Shown piece by piece: positions 1 through 6,984 of a DNA stretch of 10,939 nucleotides. The notes under the pieces are model-generated. The model was not told the origin of the DNA. It saw only the letters and a program-made list of their open reading frames with translations, and did no database searches. The position numbers and the translations under genes are program-made. The stretch comes from an uncultured Lachnoclostridium sp. (GTDB lineage: Bacteria; Bacillota; Clostridia; Lachnospirales; Lachnospiraceae): contig CATZVV010000038.1 of the NCBI GenBank assembly GCA_958425285.1, positions 1 to 10,939 of the forward strand, in the 5' to 3' direction. Positions within the stretch are counted from its first letter, which is position 1. The number at the start of each line of letters is the position of its first letter.

Positions 1-824
1 TCACCAGCTCCAACAGCACTTGAGTACGCTTTCCCCACTGTTACAATGCGTCTAATCTCATATGGTGGGAGTCCTGCTCCAATTGCTCCATAACCGGCCA
101 ATGTAGAGGATGAAGTAACCATCGGATAAATTCCGTGATCCGGGTCTTTCAGAGAACCAAGCTGTCCCTCTAACAAAATTCTCTTGCCTTGTTTTCTTGC
201 TTCAAATAAGTAAGCGCTGACATCGCATACATATGGCTCAACCATCTTGCGGTATTCTTCTAATGTATTGAGCAGTTCATCAATATCAAGCTTTGGTTTG
301 TGGTATAAATGCTCCAGCAATATATTTTTCTGAACGGATACCCGCTCTAGTTTTTCTCTTAACAAATCCTGATCAAATAATTCAGATACCTGAAATCCGA
401 TTTTTGCATATTTATCTGAGTAAAATGGTGCAATACCGGATTTTGTTGAACCAAATGATTTTCCCGCCAAACGTTCTTCTTCATATTCATCAAAAAGAAT
501 ATGGTACGGCATAACAACCTGTGCACGATCGGAAACGAGAATTTTCGGCATTGGCACACCCTTTGCAACAATATCATTAATCTCTTTAAATAAATCCGGA
601 ATATTTAAGGCAACACCATTTCCAATAATACTTGTCGTGTGATTATAAAAAACACCGGATGGCAAAATATGAAGGGCAAATTTCCCATAGTCATTTACAA
701 TTGTATGACCTGCATTGCTTCCTCCCTGAAAACGTACGATAATATCAGATTCTTCTCCGAGCATATCTGTAATTTTACCTTTTCCTTCATCTCCCCAGTT
801 TGCTCCAACTACAGCTGTAACCAT
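1..824 (-). CDS. purA: Adenylosuccinate synthetase (partial, C-terminus off the window)
   Basis: Catalyses GTP-dependent condensation of IMP with aspartate to adenylosuccinate, the first step of the AMP branch, in the cytoplasm. The 274 visible codons begin MVTAVVGANWGDEGKGK, with the family's phosphate-binding GDEGKGK loop at residues 11-17, then FQGGSNAGHT near 33-42. The segment that normally reads GTTxRGIGPxY is here GSTKSGIAPFY, so this is a divergent member in which the usual Arg is Ser. About 150 C-terminal residues (family usually near 430) lie beyond position 1. The ATG at 824-822 follows a GGAGGA ribosome binding site by about 6 bases. The next gene upstream on the strand is the NlpC/P60 gene, 141 bases away, and a separate promoter lies in that gap. 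Identity is near certain; only the end is missing. Confidence 0.96.
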   Translation of the reverse strand, partial: MVTAVVGANWGDEGKGKITDMLGEESDIIVRFQGGSNAGHTIVNDYGKFALHILPSGVFYNHTTSIIGNGVALNIPDLFKEINDIVAKGVPMPKILVSDRAQVVMPYHILFDEYEEERLAGKSFGSTKSGIAPFYSDKYAKIGFQVSELFDQDLLREKLERVSVQKNILLEHLYHKPKLDIDELLNTLEEYRKMVEPYVCDVSAYLFEARKQGKRILLEGQLGSLKDPDHGIYPMVTSSSTLAGYGAIGAGLPPYEIRRIVTVGKAYSSAVGAG

Positions 825-854
825 ATTTATTCCTCCATTCTGGCGGGCATGTAT

Positions 855-888
855 TGTTCACCGGGAATTGCCCATAGATGTTCACCGG
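855..888 (-). repeat. Two 10-base direct repeats in the purA leader
   Basis: CCGGTGAACA occurs on the minus strand at 888-879 and 864-855, with starts 24 bases apart, directly after the predicted transcription start. The leader between and after them can fold GGGCA against UGCCC. It also contains a tiny reading frame, ATG GGC AAT TCC CGG TGA, that stops inside the second repeat. The role is unknown; it is either a DNA operator or an RNA leader element. Confidence 0.5.
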
Positions 889-895
889 CTCTACC

Positions 896-924
896 ATCAT
901 AGCATAATCTCTTTCATAAGTAAA
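896..924 (-). promoter_or_regulatory. purA promoter (extended -10)
   Basis: On the minus strand, -35 TTTACT (924-919), a 17-base spacer, and -10 TATGAT (901-896) preceded by TGC, an extended -10. The start of transcription would fall near 889, giving a leader of about 65 bases. The -35 hexamer is itself part of a TTTACTTATG sequence that recurs at 953-962 in inverted orientation, which suggests a bound repressor could block it. Confidence 0.7.
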
Positions 925-945
925 ATCAATATTTGTTATTTTCGC

Positions 946-962
946 CATAAGATTTACTTATG
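946..962. promoter_or_regulatory. Perfect 6-bp dyad upstream of purA promoter, candidate operator
   Basis: CATAAG at 946-951 and CTTATG at 957-962 form a perfect inverted repeat around ATTTA. It lies just downstream of the NlpC/P60 stop codon but has no T-tract, so it is a poor terminator. A third CATAAG at 915-920 overlaps the purA -35 region, 31 bases from the first copy. Operator function is inference. Confidence 0.4.
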
Positions 963-965
963 TAT

Positions 966-2312
966 TTAAACAATTCTTCCAATCACATAATATTTCTTTG
1001 ACGGCTTACTATCCCAAAAAGAGCGCATTACAATTCCGTTCATTGAATTCGAGGCTTCTAAAACCAATCCATTTCCGCAATAGAGTGCTACATGATTGAT
1101 ATTTTTATACCTCCCGTTTGGTGCTCCCCGGTAGCAAATCAGATCGCCGGGCTGCATAGCCGACTGCTTCCAATATCCTTTTTTTGTTTTCAATGTTTTC
1201 TTTTTCTGGTCTAAATACTGACCTATATCTGCTGCCGTAGGTGCCCATCCGTTTGAAAGCAATGTAATTCCGGACTTTTTATACATACGATATACAAATG
1301 AAGAGCAATCGTAATACCCTCTTTGCATACGCTTTGTCTGGCTGTATTTTGAATGTCCAATCAGCTTCATGCCGGAACGAATTGCCCGAATCGCCTTTTT
1401 CTTTCCAACAGACACCGAATAGTACATCGTCTTTTGATCCACGGAGCAGGTGATAAAGGTACTTCCAATTTTTCTTGCTTTTACTTTTCCTTTGGAACTA
1501 ACCGATGCATATTTTGCATTGTTGCTATGAAAAACCACCTTGCTTTTTGAATTCAATCCAGTCACACGTATCGAAGCTTTTCCTCCTTTTGTCAAAAAGG
1601 CGTAGGAATTTTTCATCTGTGGGTCTGTTATATGTATTGTCGCTGAAAGAAGAACTCCAGCCACCTGCACAGACACCTTTGCCGTTCCTTTTTTCCGTGC
1701 ATATACCGTAGCATCCTTGCCATCCGAATCATATATGGATAAAAGTTTCGAATCACTGCTGCTCCATTGCATTTCCGTATCTGCAGCGGCATCCATACCC
1801 TGCACTCCAAGCATAACGTCGCATCCTTTCGCTAGATTCATTTCACGAATTTCCAGACGTGGGTCAACGACACAAAGCGTAAAATAAAATTTGTATTCCG
1901 TATAGAGCGGACTTGCTGTCGGCACCGGTGTGGGTGTCGGAGTCGGAGTTCCAGCCGGAAACATCCAGTTTGTTCCATCCTGTTTTTCATTTCCCGTGTC
2001 TGCGGTTACTTTTATGCTTACTTCCAGCGTCGTCGTACCACACTGATTCAACGTCACCATCCCACTCTGATCAATGGAAGCAACAGCAGAATTGCTGCTT
2101 GAAAATGTCTTTTCCAGTCCCTCCCATTCACGATATGTCAGTTGAAAATTTTTCGTTTGCAATGCTTTGACCAGATTATTTTCCCCCGACATTCGAATGT
2201 TCGCAGCAACATGTTCCATATCAATTACCGTTGCTCCCTTCGCCTCTTTGCCGGGGATCAATACAAAAAATGCCATAAAGCATATTAATATACCTGTCAA
2301 TAATTTATTCAT
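966..2312 (-). CDS. Secreted NlpC/P60 peptidoglycan hydrolase with Ig-like repeats
   Basis: Likely a cell-wall endopeptidase that cuts peptide stems outside the cell. The 448 residues start with a signal peptide (positive MNK, hydrophobic 5-20, probable cleavage near 25-27). Three bacterial Ig-like (Big_2-type) units follow at about 28-102, 152-230 and 235-302, recognisable by SSSN/SSSD and KGxxKV/KGTAKV turns. A PTPTPTPVPTASP linker (122-134) separates the first from the second. The catalytic NlpC/P60 domain runs from about 308 to the end, with the nucleophile Cys336 in DCSSFV and the general-base His407 in NHVALY; QPGDLICYRG (387-396) is the usual conserved strand. The ATG lies one base after the LysR stop codon, so translation is probably coupled to it. 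No terminator is visible after the gene. Substrate bond is not predictable from sequence alone. Confidence 0.9.
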   Translation of the reverse strand: MNKLLTGILICFMAFFVLIPGKEAKGATVIDMEHVAANIRMSGENNLVKALQTKNFQLTYREWEGLEKTFSSSNSAVASIDQSGMVTLNQCGTTTLEVSIKVTADTGNEKQDGTNWMFPAGTPTPTPTPVPTASPLYTEYKFYFTLCVVDPRLEIREMNLAKGCDVMLGVQGMDAAADTEMQWSSSDSKLLSIYDSDGKDATVYARKKGTAKVSVQVAGVLLSATIHITDPQMKNSYAFLTKGGKASIRVTGLNSKSKVVFHSNNAKYASVSSKGKVKARKIGSTFITCSVDQKTMYYSVSVGKKKAIRAIRSGMKLIGHSKYSQTKRMQRGYYDCSSFVYRMYKKSGITLLSNGWAPTAADIGQYLDQKKKTLKTKKGYWKQSAMQPGDLICYRGAPNGRYKNINHVALYCGNGLVLEASNSMNGIVMRSFWDSKPSKKYYVIGRIV

Positions 2313-2313
2313 C

Positions 2314-3210
2314 CTAATCCATCTTATCCTTTCGTAATTGTTTTAAAAGCGTTGATGCTGCCGTAGAAAGCGGATTTCGTTCTCTGCTAATAACACACAT
2401 ACTCCTTTTCGGGATTTTTTTGTCAAAATGCAGCTCACTTAATTCTCCGGTTTCCAGATAGTCCTTGGCAAAATCTGACATAACGCATCCCACGCCAAGG
2501 TTCCTTAGCGCAAATTGCACAATCATATCACTTGTCGCCAGTTCAAATTCCGGCTTTAAGGTAACACCTTCCTGCTTCAGAAATTCATCGAGGTAACGCC
2601 TTGTACTTGTATTATTTTCCAGACAAATGACAGGGAGCTTTAGCAGGCTCTTATAGGAAAGCAGCTTCGTTTTGTATTCCCAAAAACGTTTCCCAACGAC
2701 AAATACATCCTCAATATCCCGCGCCACCGTCACCTTCACCCCCTCAGGGCAGACAACCGGAGTTGTTACAATTCCAAAATCAATTCTTCCATTTTGCAAA
2801 TGCTCAATCGTTTCCGGAGTAGGTGCATTCGTAACATTTACTTTAATCGCCGGGTATTTGCGGTGAAAGTCTTCCAAAAAAGGCAGCAGATAAAATTGCA
2901 AAGTCATATCGCTCGCTCCAATCGTAACCTCACCAATATCCATATTCAACATTTTTCCTAATATTAACTCGCCCTGTTCGATGGTTTCATAGCCTTCTTT
3001 TACATAAGAAAATAAAGCCTCGCCTTCACCCGTAAGCCGTATTCCTTTCGCAGAGCGCATTACAAGAACGGCGCCAAGGCGTTCCTCTAATTGCCGAAGT
3101 GCCTGAGATACTGCCGGCTGGGACACACATAACTCCCTTGCAGCCGCTGTAATCCCTCCGCATGTGACTACATAATAAAAAATTTTATACCCTTCTAAGT
3201 GACCTGTCAT
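2314..3210 (-). CDS. LysR-family transcriptional regulator
   Basis: A 298-residue DNA-binding regulator of standard LysR length. The N-terminal winged helix-turn-helix spans about residues 5-64, with the helix-turn-helix proper at ITAAARELCVSQPAVSQALR (20-39) followed by QLEERLGAVL. The effector-binding domain runs from about 93, where IGEVTIGAS opens the periplasmic-binding-protein-like fold, to about 290. The ATG at 3210-3208 has a GAGG site 5-6 bases upstream. It is followed after a single base by the NlpC/P60 gene, so the two form one unit and the hydrolase is its first candidate target. LysR regulators more often control a divergent gene, but here the upstream neighbour (purB) is on the same strand. 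No clear promoter sits in the 30 bases between the purB terminator and the start. The effector is unknown. Confidence 0.9.
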   Translation of the reverse strand: MTGHLEGYKIFYYVVTCGGITAAARELCVSQPAVSQALRQLEERLGAVLVMRSAKGIRLTGEGEALFSYVKEGYETIEQGELILGKMLNMDIGEVTIGASDMTLQFYLLPFLEDFHRKYPAIKVNVTNAPTPETIEHLQNGRIDFGIVTTPVVCPEGVKVTVARDIEDVFVVGKRFWEYKTKLLSYKSLLKLPVICLENNTSTRRYLDEFLKQEGVTLKPEFELATSDMIVQFALRNLGVGCVMSDFAKDYLETGELSELHFDKKIPKRSMCVISRERNPLSTAASTLLKQLRKDKMD

Positions 3211-3240
3211 ATCTACCTCGTTTTAACCTCATCCGATGCC

Positions 3241-3274
3241 AAAAACGCCCTGAATTTAAAAATATTCAGGGCGT
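3241..3274 (-). terminator. Intrinsic terminator of the purine run
   Basis: On the minus strand, 12 bases after the purB stop, ACGCCCTGAAT (3274-3264) pairs perfectly with ATTCAGGGCGT (3255-3245) across an 8-base loop, followed by a T run (3245-3241). An 11-bp stem plus T-tract is a textbook Rho-independent terminator. Confidence 0.92.
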
Positions 3275-3285
3275 CCTGTTATCTT

Positions 3286-4719
3286 TTATACATTAATTTC
3301 GGCTTTCATTCCGAGCAGTTCTTTATTATCATCTAAAATTGGAGAAATAACGTCCCTCACAAACTCTTCTACCTGTGAAGGTGCACGTCCCACATATTTA
3401 CTTGGATCCATTGTTTTCTGAAGTTCTTCCAGTGTCATCGGGAATTCCTCATCTGCTGCAATCAGTTCAAGCAGATTATTATCAAGACCATTCACTTTTA
3501 CATTCTTGCCTGCTTCCATGGAAAGGGTACGGATTTTTTCATGAAGTTCCTGTCTGTCGCCGCCTGCCTTCACTGCATCCATCATAATATTTTCTGTTGC
3601 CATAAACGGAAGCTCTGACATAAGTCGTTTCGTAATAACTTTGTCATAAACAACAAGTCCGTCAACAACATTCAGATACAAATCCAAAATACCATCAATG
3701 GTCAAAAATGCTTCTGCAACCGAAAGACGTTTATTTGCCGAATCATCGAGAGTACGCTCAAACCACTGGGTTGCCGATGTAATCGCAGGATTCAGTGCAT
3801 CAATCATGACATAACGGGAAAGTGAGGCAATCCTCTCACTTCTCATTGGGTTTCTCTTGTACGCCATTGCCGAAGAACCAATCTGTGATTTTTCAAATGG
3901 CTCTTCAATTTCTTTCAAGTGCTGCAATAGGCGAATATCATTGGAAAATTTATGCGCACTTGCCGCAATTCCTGCCAGCACATTGCACACTCTTGTATCT
4001 AACTTTCTGGAATAAGTCTGACCGGATACAGGAAAGCATGAATCAAAGCCCATTTTCTTTGCAATCAGGCGATCAGCTTCTTTAACCTTTTCTTCATTTC
4101 CATCAAACAATTCCATAAAGCTTGCCTGTGTACCAGTTGTTCCTTTTGAACCAAGAAGTTTCATATGCGCAAGCACATGCTCTAAATCTTCATAATCCAA
4201 TACCAGCTCCTGTAACCAAAGAGAAGCTCTCTTTCCTACCGTTGTTGGCTGAGCCGGTTGAAAATGGGTAAATGCCAAAGTCGGCAAGTCTTTATATTTC
4301 ATCGCGAATTTTGCCAGCTCATCCATCACATTTACCAGTTTCTTCTTCACAAGTTTTAATGCCTCTGTCATAATAATAACATCGGTATTATCACCAACAT
4401 AACAGGAAGTCGCTCCCAGATGAATAATTCCTTTTGCTTTCGGACACTGCTGTCCATATGCATATACATGACTCATAACATCATGGCGAACTTCCTTCTC
4501 TCTTGCCTTCGCCACATCATAATTAATATCATCCTGATGTGCCTTTAGTTCTTCAATTTGCTCTTCTGTAATCGGAAGCCCCAATTCTTTCTCTGTCTCA
4601 GCCAATGCAATCCAAAGTTTTCTCCATGTACGAAATTTCATATCCGGTGAAAAAATGTATTGCATCTCTTTGCTTGAATAACGCTCAGACAATGGGCTGA
4701 CGTATTTATCATTACTCAT
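3286..4719 (-). CDS. purB: Adenylosuccinate lyase, long eukaryote-like form
   Basis: Cleaves fumarate from SAICAR to give AICAR and from adenylosuccinate to give AMP, so it acts twice in purine synthesis. It belongs to the fumarase/aspartase superfamily, shown by the signature GSSAMAYKRNP at 281-291; RHDVMSH (78-84), TSCYVGDNTD (104-113) and THFQPAQ (151-157) supply the other active-site segments. At 477 residues it is longer than the Bacillus-type enzyme (about 430). Segments such as KGTTGTQASF, GQTYSRK and WFERTLDDSAN closely resemble animal ADSL as I remember it. The ATG follows GAGGAG by 5-6 bases. It lies 14 bases after purF and is closed by the terminator at 3241-3274, making it the last gene of purC-purF-purB. 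Confidence 0.97.
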   Translation of the reverse strand: MSNDKYVSPLSERYSSKEMQYIFSPDMKFRTWRKLWIALAETEKELGLPITEEQIEELKAHQDDINYDVAKAREKEVRHDVMSHVYAYGQQCPKAKGIIHLGATSCYVGDNTDVIIMTEALKLVKKKLVNVMDELAKFAMKYKDLPTLAFTHFQPAQPTTVGKRASLWLQELVLDYEDLEHVLAHMKLLGSKGTTGTQASFMELFDGNEEKVKEADRLIAKKMGFDSCFPVSGQTYSRKLDTRVCNVLAGIAASAHKFSNDIRLLQHLKEIEEPFEKSQIGSSAMAYKRNPMRSERIASLSRYVMIDALNPAITSATQWFERTLDDSANKRLSVAEAFLTIDGILDLYLNVVDGLVVYDKVITKRLMSELPFMATENIMMDAVKAGGDRQELHEKIRTLSMEAGKNVKVNGLDNNLLELIAADEEFPMTLEELQKTMDPSKYVGRAPSQVEEFVRDVISPILDDNKELLGMKAEINV

Positions 4720-4733
4720 ATTTCTCCTCTTTT

Positions 4734-6170
4734 CTATTTTTCAAATTCCCCACGTATATCCTCTTGCGGCGGTTTTACCGGATAATGCCCCGAAAAACAG
4801 GCATCACAATAGCCGGTATCTCCTTCAATCAATTCATGCAGCCGCTCACCATCCAGATACCCCAGAGAGTCGGCCCCTAACATTTTACAAATTTGTTCAA
4901 TCGTGTTATTGTGCGCAATCAGTTGATCACAACTCGGTACATCCGTACCAAAATAGCATGGATATAAAAATGGCGGCGAACTGATTCTTACATGAACTTC
5001 CGTAGCTCCTGCATTTTTCAGCATGCGTACAATACGCTCACTTGTTGTCCCACGTACAATCGAATCATCCACCATAACAACCCGTTTACCCTGTACTACC
5101 TCTTTTAAGACATTCAGCTTAATACGCACACTTGACTCACGAGCCGACTGCTTTGGCTTAATAAAAGTACGTCCGACATAGCTGTTTTTTACAAACGCAG
5201 TTCCGTATGGGATTCCTGTCTGTAAAGCGAAACCAAGTGCTGCCACATTTCCCGAATCTGGTACGCCAACTACAATATCCGCTTCTGCCGGATGCATCTG
5301 TGCCAAAATCTTACCGGCCATAATTCTCGAATTGTATACACTGACACCATCCACATAACTATCCGGTCTTGCAAAGTAAATGTATTCAAAAATACATTTT
5401 GCTGCCTTTTGTCCGCACAGGGTCTCATCTGACTCAATCCCACTTGGAGAAATCGTAACAATCTCACCTGGTTTTACATCTCTTACAAATTCTGCTCCTA
5501 CGGCGTCCAACGCACAAGTTTCAGATGCCAGAATATATGCATTATCCCGTCTTCCAATACAAAGAGGACGGAATCCATAAGGATCTCTGGCTCCAATCAG
5601 TTTACGCGGACTGGAAATAATGAGTGAATATGCTCCTTGAATTTTCCGCATAGCATTTTTTACGGCTTCCTCTGCATTTTTTGTATTCAAACGCTCTCTT
5701 GCAATATGATATGCAATCACTTCTGTATCAATCGTTGTCTGAAAGATTGCGCCTGTATGAGCAAGATCTTCTCTAAGTTCAGGAGCATTTACCAAATTCC
5801 CGTTATGAGCCAGCATTAACGTTCCCTTTACATAATTCAGTACAAGCGGCTGGATATTCTGATTATTACTTGCTCCTGCCGTAGAATAGCGTACGTGACC
5901 AACGCCTATATTTCCATGAAGTTTTTCAAGCTTCTCTTCTGAAAAAACTTCATTCACCAGACCCATACCTTTACAGACACTTACCTTGCCTTTTGGACCT
6001 TCCGTGTCACTAACCGCAATTCCACAGCTCTCCTGACCACGATGCTGTAACGCAAACAATCCATAATAAATGGAGGATGCTACATTTGCCCCGTCAAAAT
6101 CATACATTCCAAAGACTCCGCATTCTTCATGGAGCCCGCTGTCGTATCTCTCATTTACTGAATGATTCAT
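4734..6170 (-). CDS. purF: Amidophosphoribosyltransferase (glutamine PRPP amidotransferase)
   Basis: First committed step of purine synthesis: transfers glutamine ammonia to PRPP to give phosphoribosylamine. It is the Bacillus-type iron-sulfur enzyme. A 16-residue propeptide ends in HEE before Cys17, the N-terminal glutaminase nucleophile after self-processing (CGVFGMYD). The glutaminase half has LQHRGQES (41-48), the RYST motif (94-97) and AHNGNL (121-126). The phosphoribosyltransferase half has the PRPP loop VVMVDDSIVRGTTS (364-377). Cys259, Cys405, Cys455 and Cys458 fit the four 4Fe-4S ligands, with 146- and 3-residue spacings like the B. subtilis enzyme. An in-frame TGA lies three codons before the ATG, which fixes the start; the best ribosome binding match (AAAGGA) is about 14 bases away, and AGG abuts the ATG. 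It follows purC by 22 bases. Confidence 0.98.
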   Translation of the reverse strand: MNHSVNERYDSGLHEECGVFGMYDFDGANVASSIYYGLFALQHRGQESCGIAVSDTEGPKGKVSVCKGMGLVNEVFSEEKLEKLHGNIGVGHVRYSTAGASNNQNIQPLVLNYVKGTLMLAHNGNLVNAPELREDLAHTGAIFQTTIDTEVIAYHIARERLNTKNAEEAVKNAMRKIQGAYSLIISSPRKLIGARDPYGFRPLCIGRRDNAYILASETCALDAVGAEFVRDVKPGEIVTISPSGIESDETLCGQKAAKCIFEYIYFARPDSYVDGVSVYNSRIMAGKILAQMHPAEADIVVGVPDSGNVAALGFALQTGIPYGTAFVKNSYVGRTFIKPKQSARESSVRIKLNVLKEVVQGKRVVMVDDSIVRGTTSERIVRMLKNAGATEVHVRISSPPFLYPCYFGTDVPSCDQLIAHNNTIEQICKMLGADSLGYLDGERLHELIEGDTGYCDACFSGHYPVKPPQEDIRGEFEK

Positions 6171-6192
6171 CCTGTTTCAATATCCTTTCATT

Positions 6193-6903
6193 TTATACAA
6201 GACCAATACGCTTAGCCACTTCATTATAAGCGTCTTCCACACCACCAAGGTCACGGCGGAAGCGGTCTTTATCAAGCTTCTCCCTTGTTTTAATATCCCA
6301 GAATCGACATGTGTCCGGTGAAATCTCATCTGCAAGAATAATCTTTCCATCTGGAGTTTTACCAAATTCAATTTTAAAATCAATTAACTCAATCCCACAC
6401 TCTTCAAAAAACTTCTTTAGATAATCATTAATCATAAATGTATACTTTGTAATTGTATCAATATCTTCCCTTGTTGCAATGCCCATTGCAAGAGCAAAAT
6501 AATCATTAATTAACGGATCTCCCAAAGCATCATCTTTATAACTGAACTCTAATGTCGGGCAAAGCAGTTTTGTACCCTCTTCAATACCAAGACGCTTCGA
6601 AAAGCTTCCCGCAGCGACATTACGGACAATGACTTCCAAAGGAACAATCGAAACCTTTTTTACCGCTGTTTCACGGTCGCTCAATTCTTTTACAAAATGT
6701 GTAGGAACCCCTGCTTCCTCCAACTTCTGGAATAAAAAGTTTGTCATACGGTTATTGATTACACCCTTGCCCGTAATCGTACCTTTTTTTTCTCCGTTGA
6801 ACGCAGTCGCATCATCTTTGTAATCAACAATATAAACATTCTCGTCATCGGTCAAATAAACTTTTTTCGCCTTTCCTTCATAGAGCATTTCTTTCTTTTC
6901 CAC
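6193..6903 (-). CDS. purC: SAICAR synthetase (phosphoribosylaminoimidazole-succinocarboxamide synthase)
   Basis: Joins aspartate to CAIR with ATP to give SAICAR, the substrate for PurB in the same operon. The 236-residue length is normal for the single-domain bacterial enzyme. LYEGKAKKVY (7-16) is the ATP-binding start. VPLEVIVRNVAAGS (87-100) and LIDFKIEFG (173-181) match the two family signatures, and ADEISPDTCRFWD (191-203) closes the active site. The start is GTG at 6903-6901, chosen because a perfect AGGAGG lies 8 bases upstream; the next in-frame ATG, five codons in, would be too far from it. It is the first purine gene of the run, 81 bases after the GH3 gene. No good -10/-35 pair is visible in that gap. 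Confidence 0.97.
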   Translation of the reverse strand: MEKKEMLYEGKAKKVYLTDDENVYIVDYKDDATAFNGEKKGTITGKGVINNRMTNFLFQKLEEAGVPTHFVKELSDRETAVKKVSIVPLEVIVRNVAAGSFSKRLGIEEGTKLLCPTLEFSYKDDALGDPLINDYFALAMGIATREDIDTITKYTFMINDYLKKFFEECGIELIDFKIEFGKTPDGKIILADEISPDTCRFWDIKTREKLDKDRFRRDLGGVEDAYNEVAKRIGLV

Positions 6904-6911
6904 TTTGGTAT

Positions 6912-6917
6912 CCTCCT
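6912..6917 (-). promoter_or_regulatory. Ribosome binding site deciding the GTG start of purC
   Basis: Perfect AGGAGG on the minus strand, 8 bases before GTG at 6903. It supports GTG over the ATG five codons further in. Confidence 0.85.
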
Positions 6918-6930
6918 AAAATTTTATAAA

Positions 6931-6951
6931 TATTTATTTGCGTAAAAAGCA
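6931..6951 (-). repeat. purC-leader copy of a motif shared with the GH3 leader
   Basis: On the minus strand TGCTTTTTACG, two bases, then AATAAATA. The same 11-mer and 8-mer, separated by three bases, occur at 8282-8261 in the GH3 leader. Here the 11-mer also forms part of a small hairpin, TGCGT/ACGCA around a 7-base loop. It could be an operator or leader element; chance in AT-rich DNA is not excluded. Confidence 0.4.
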
Positions 6952-6984
6952 CGCACTAAAGTCAAATTTTATCTCCACAAACTT

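Noticed and set aside
946..962. Dyad after the NlpC/P60 gene as a terminator
   Set aside because: Only six base pairs and no T-tract on the minus strand; better seen as a regulatory dyad.
6937..6965. TTGACT as the -35 of a purC promoter
   Set aside because: At 16-18 base spacing the -10 position reads CGCAAA or similar, which is not a usable -10; the first AT-rich match is 23 bases away.
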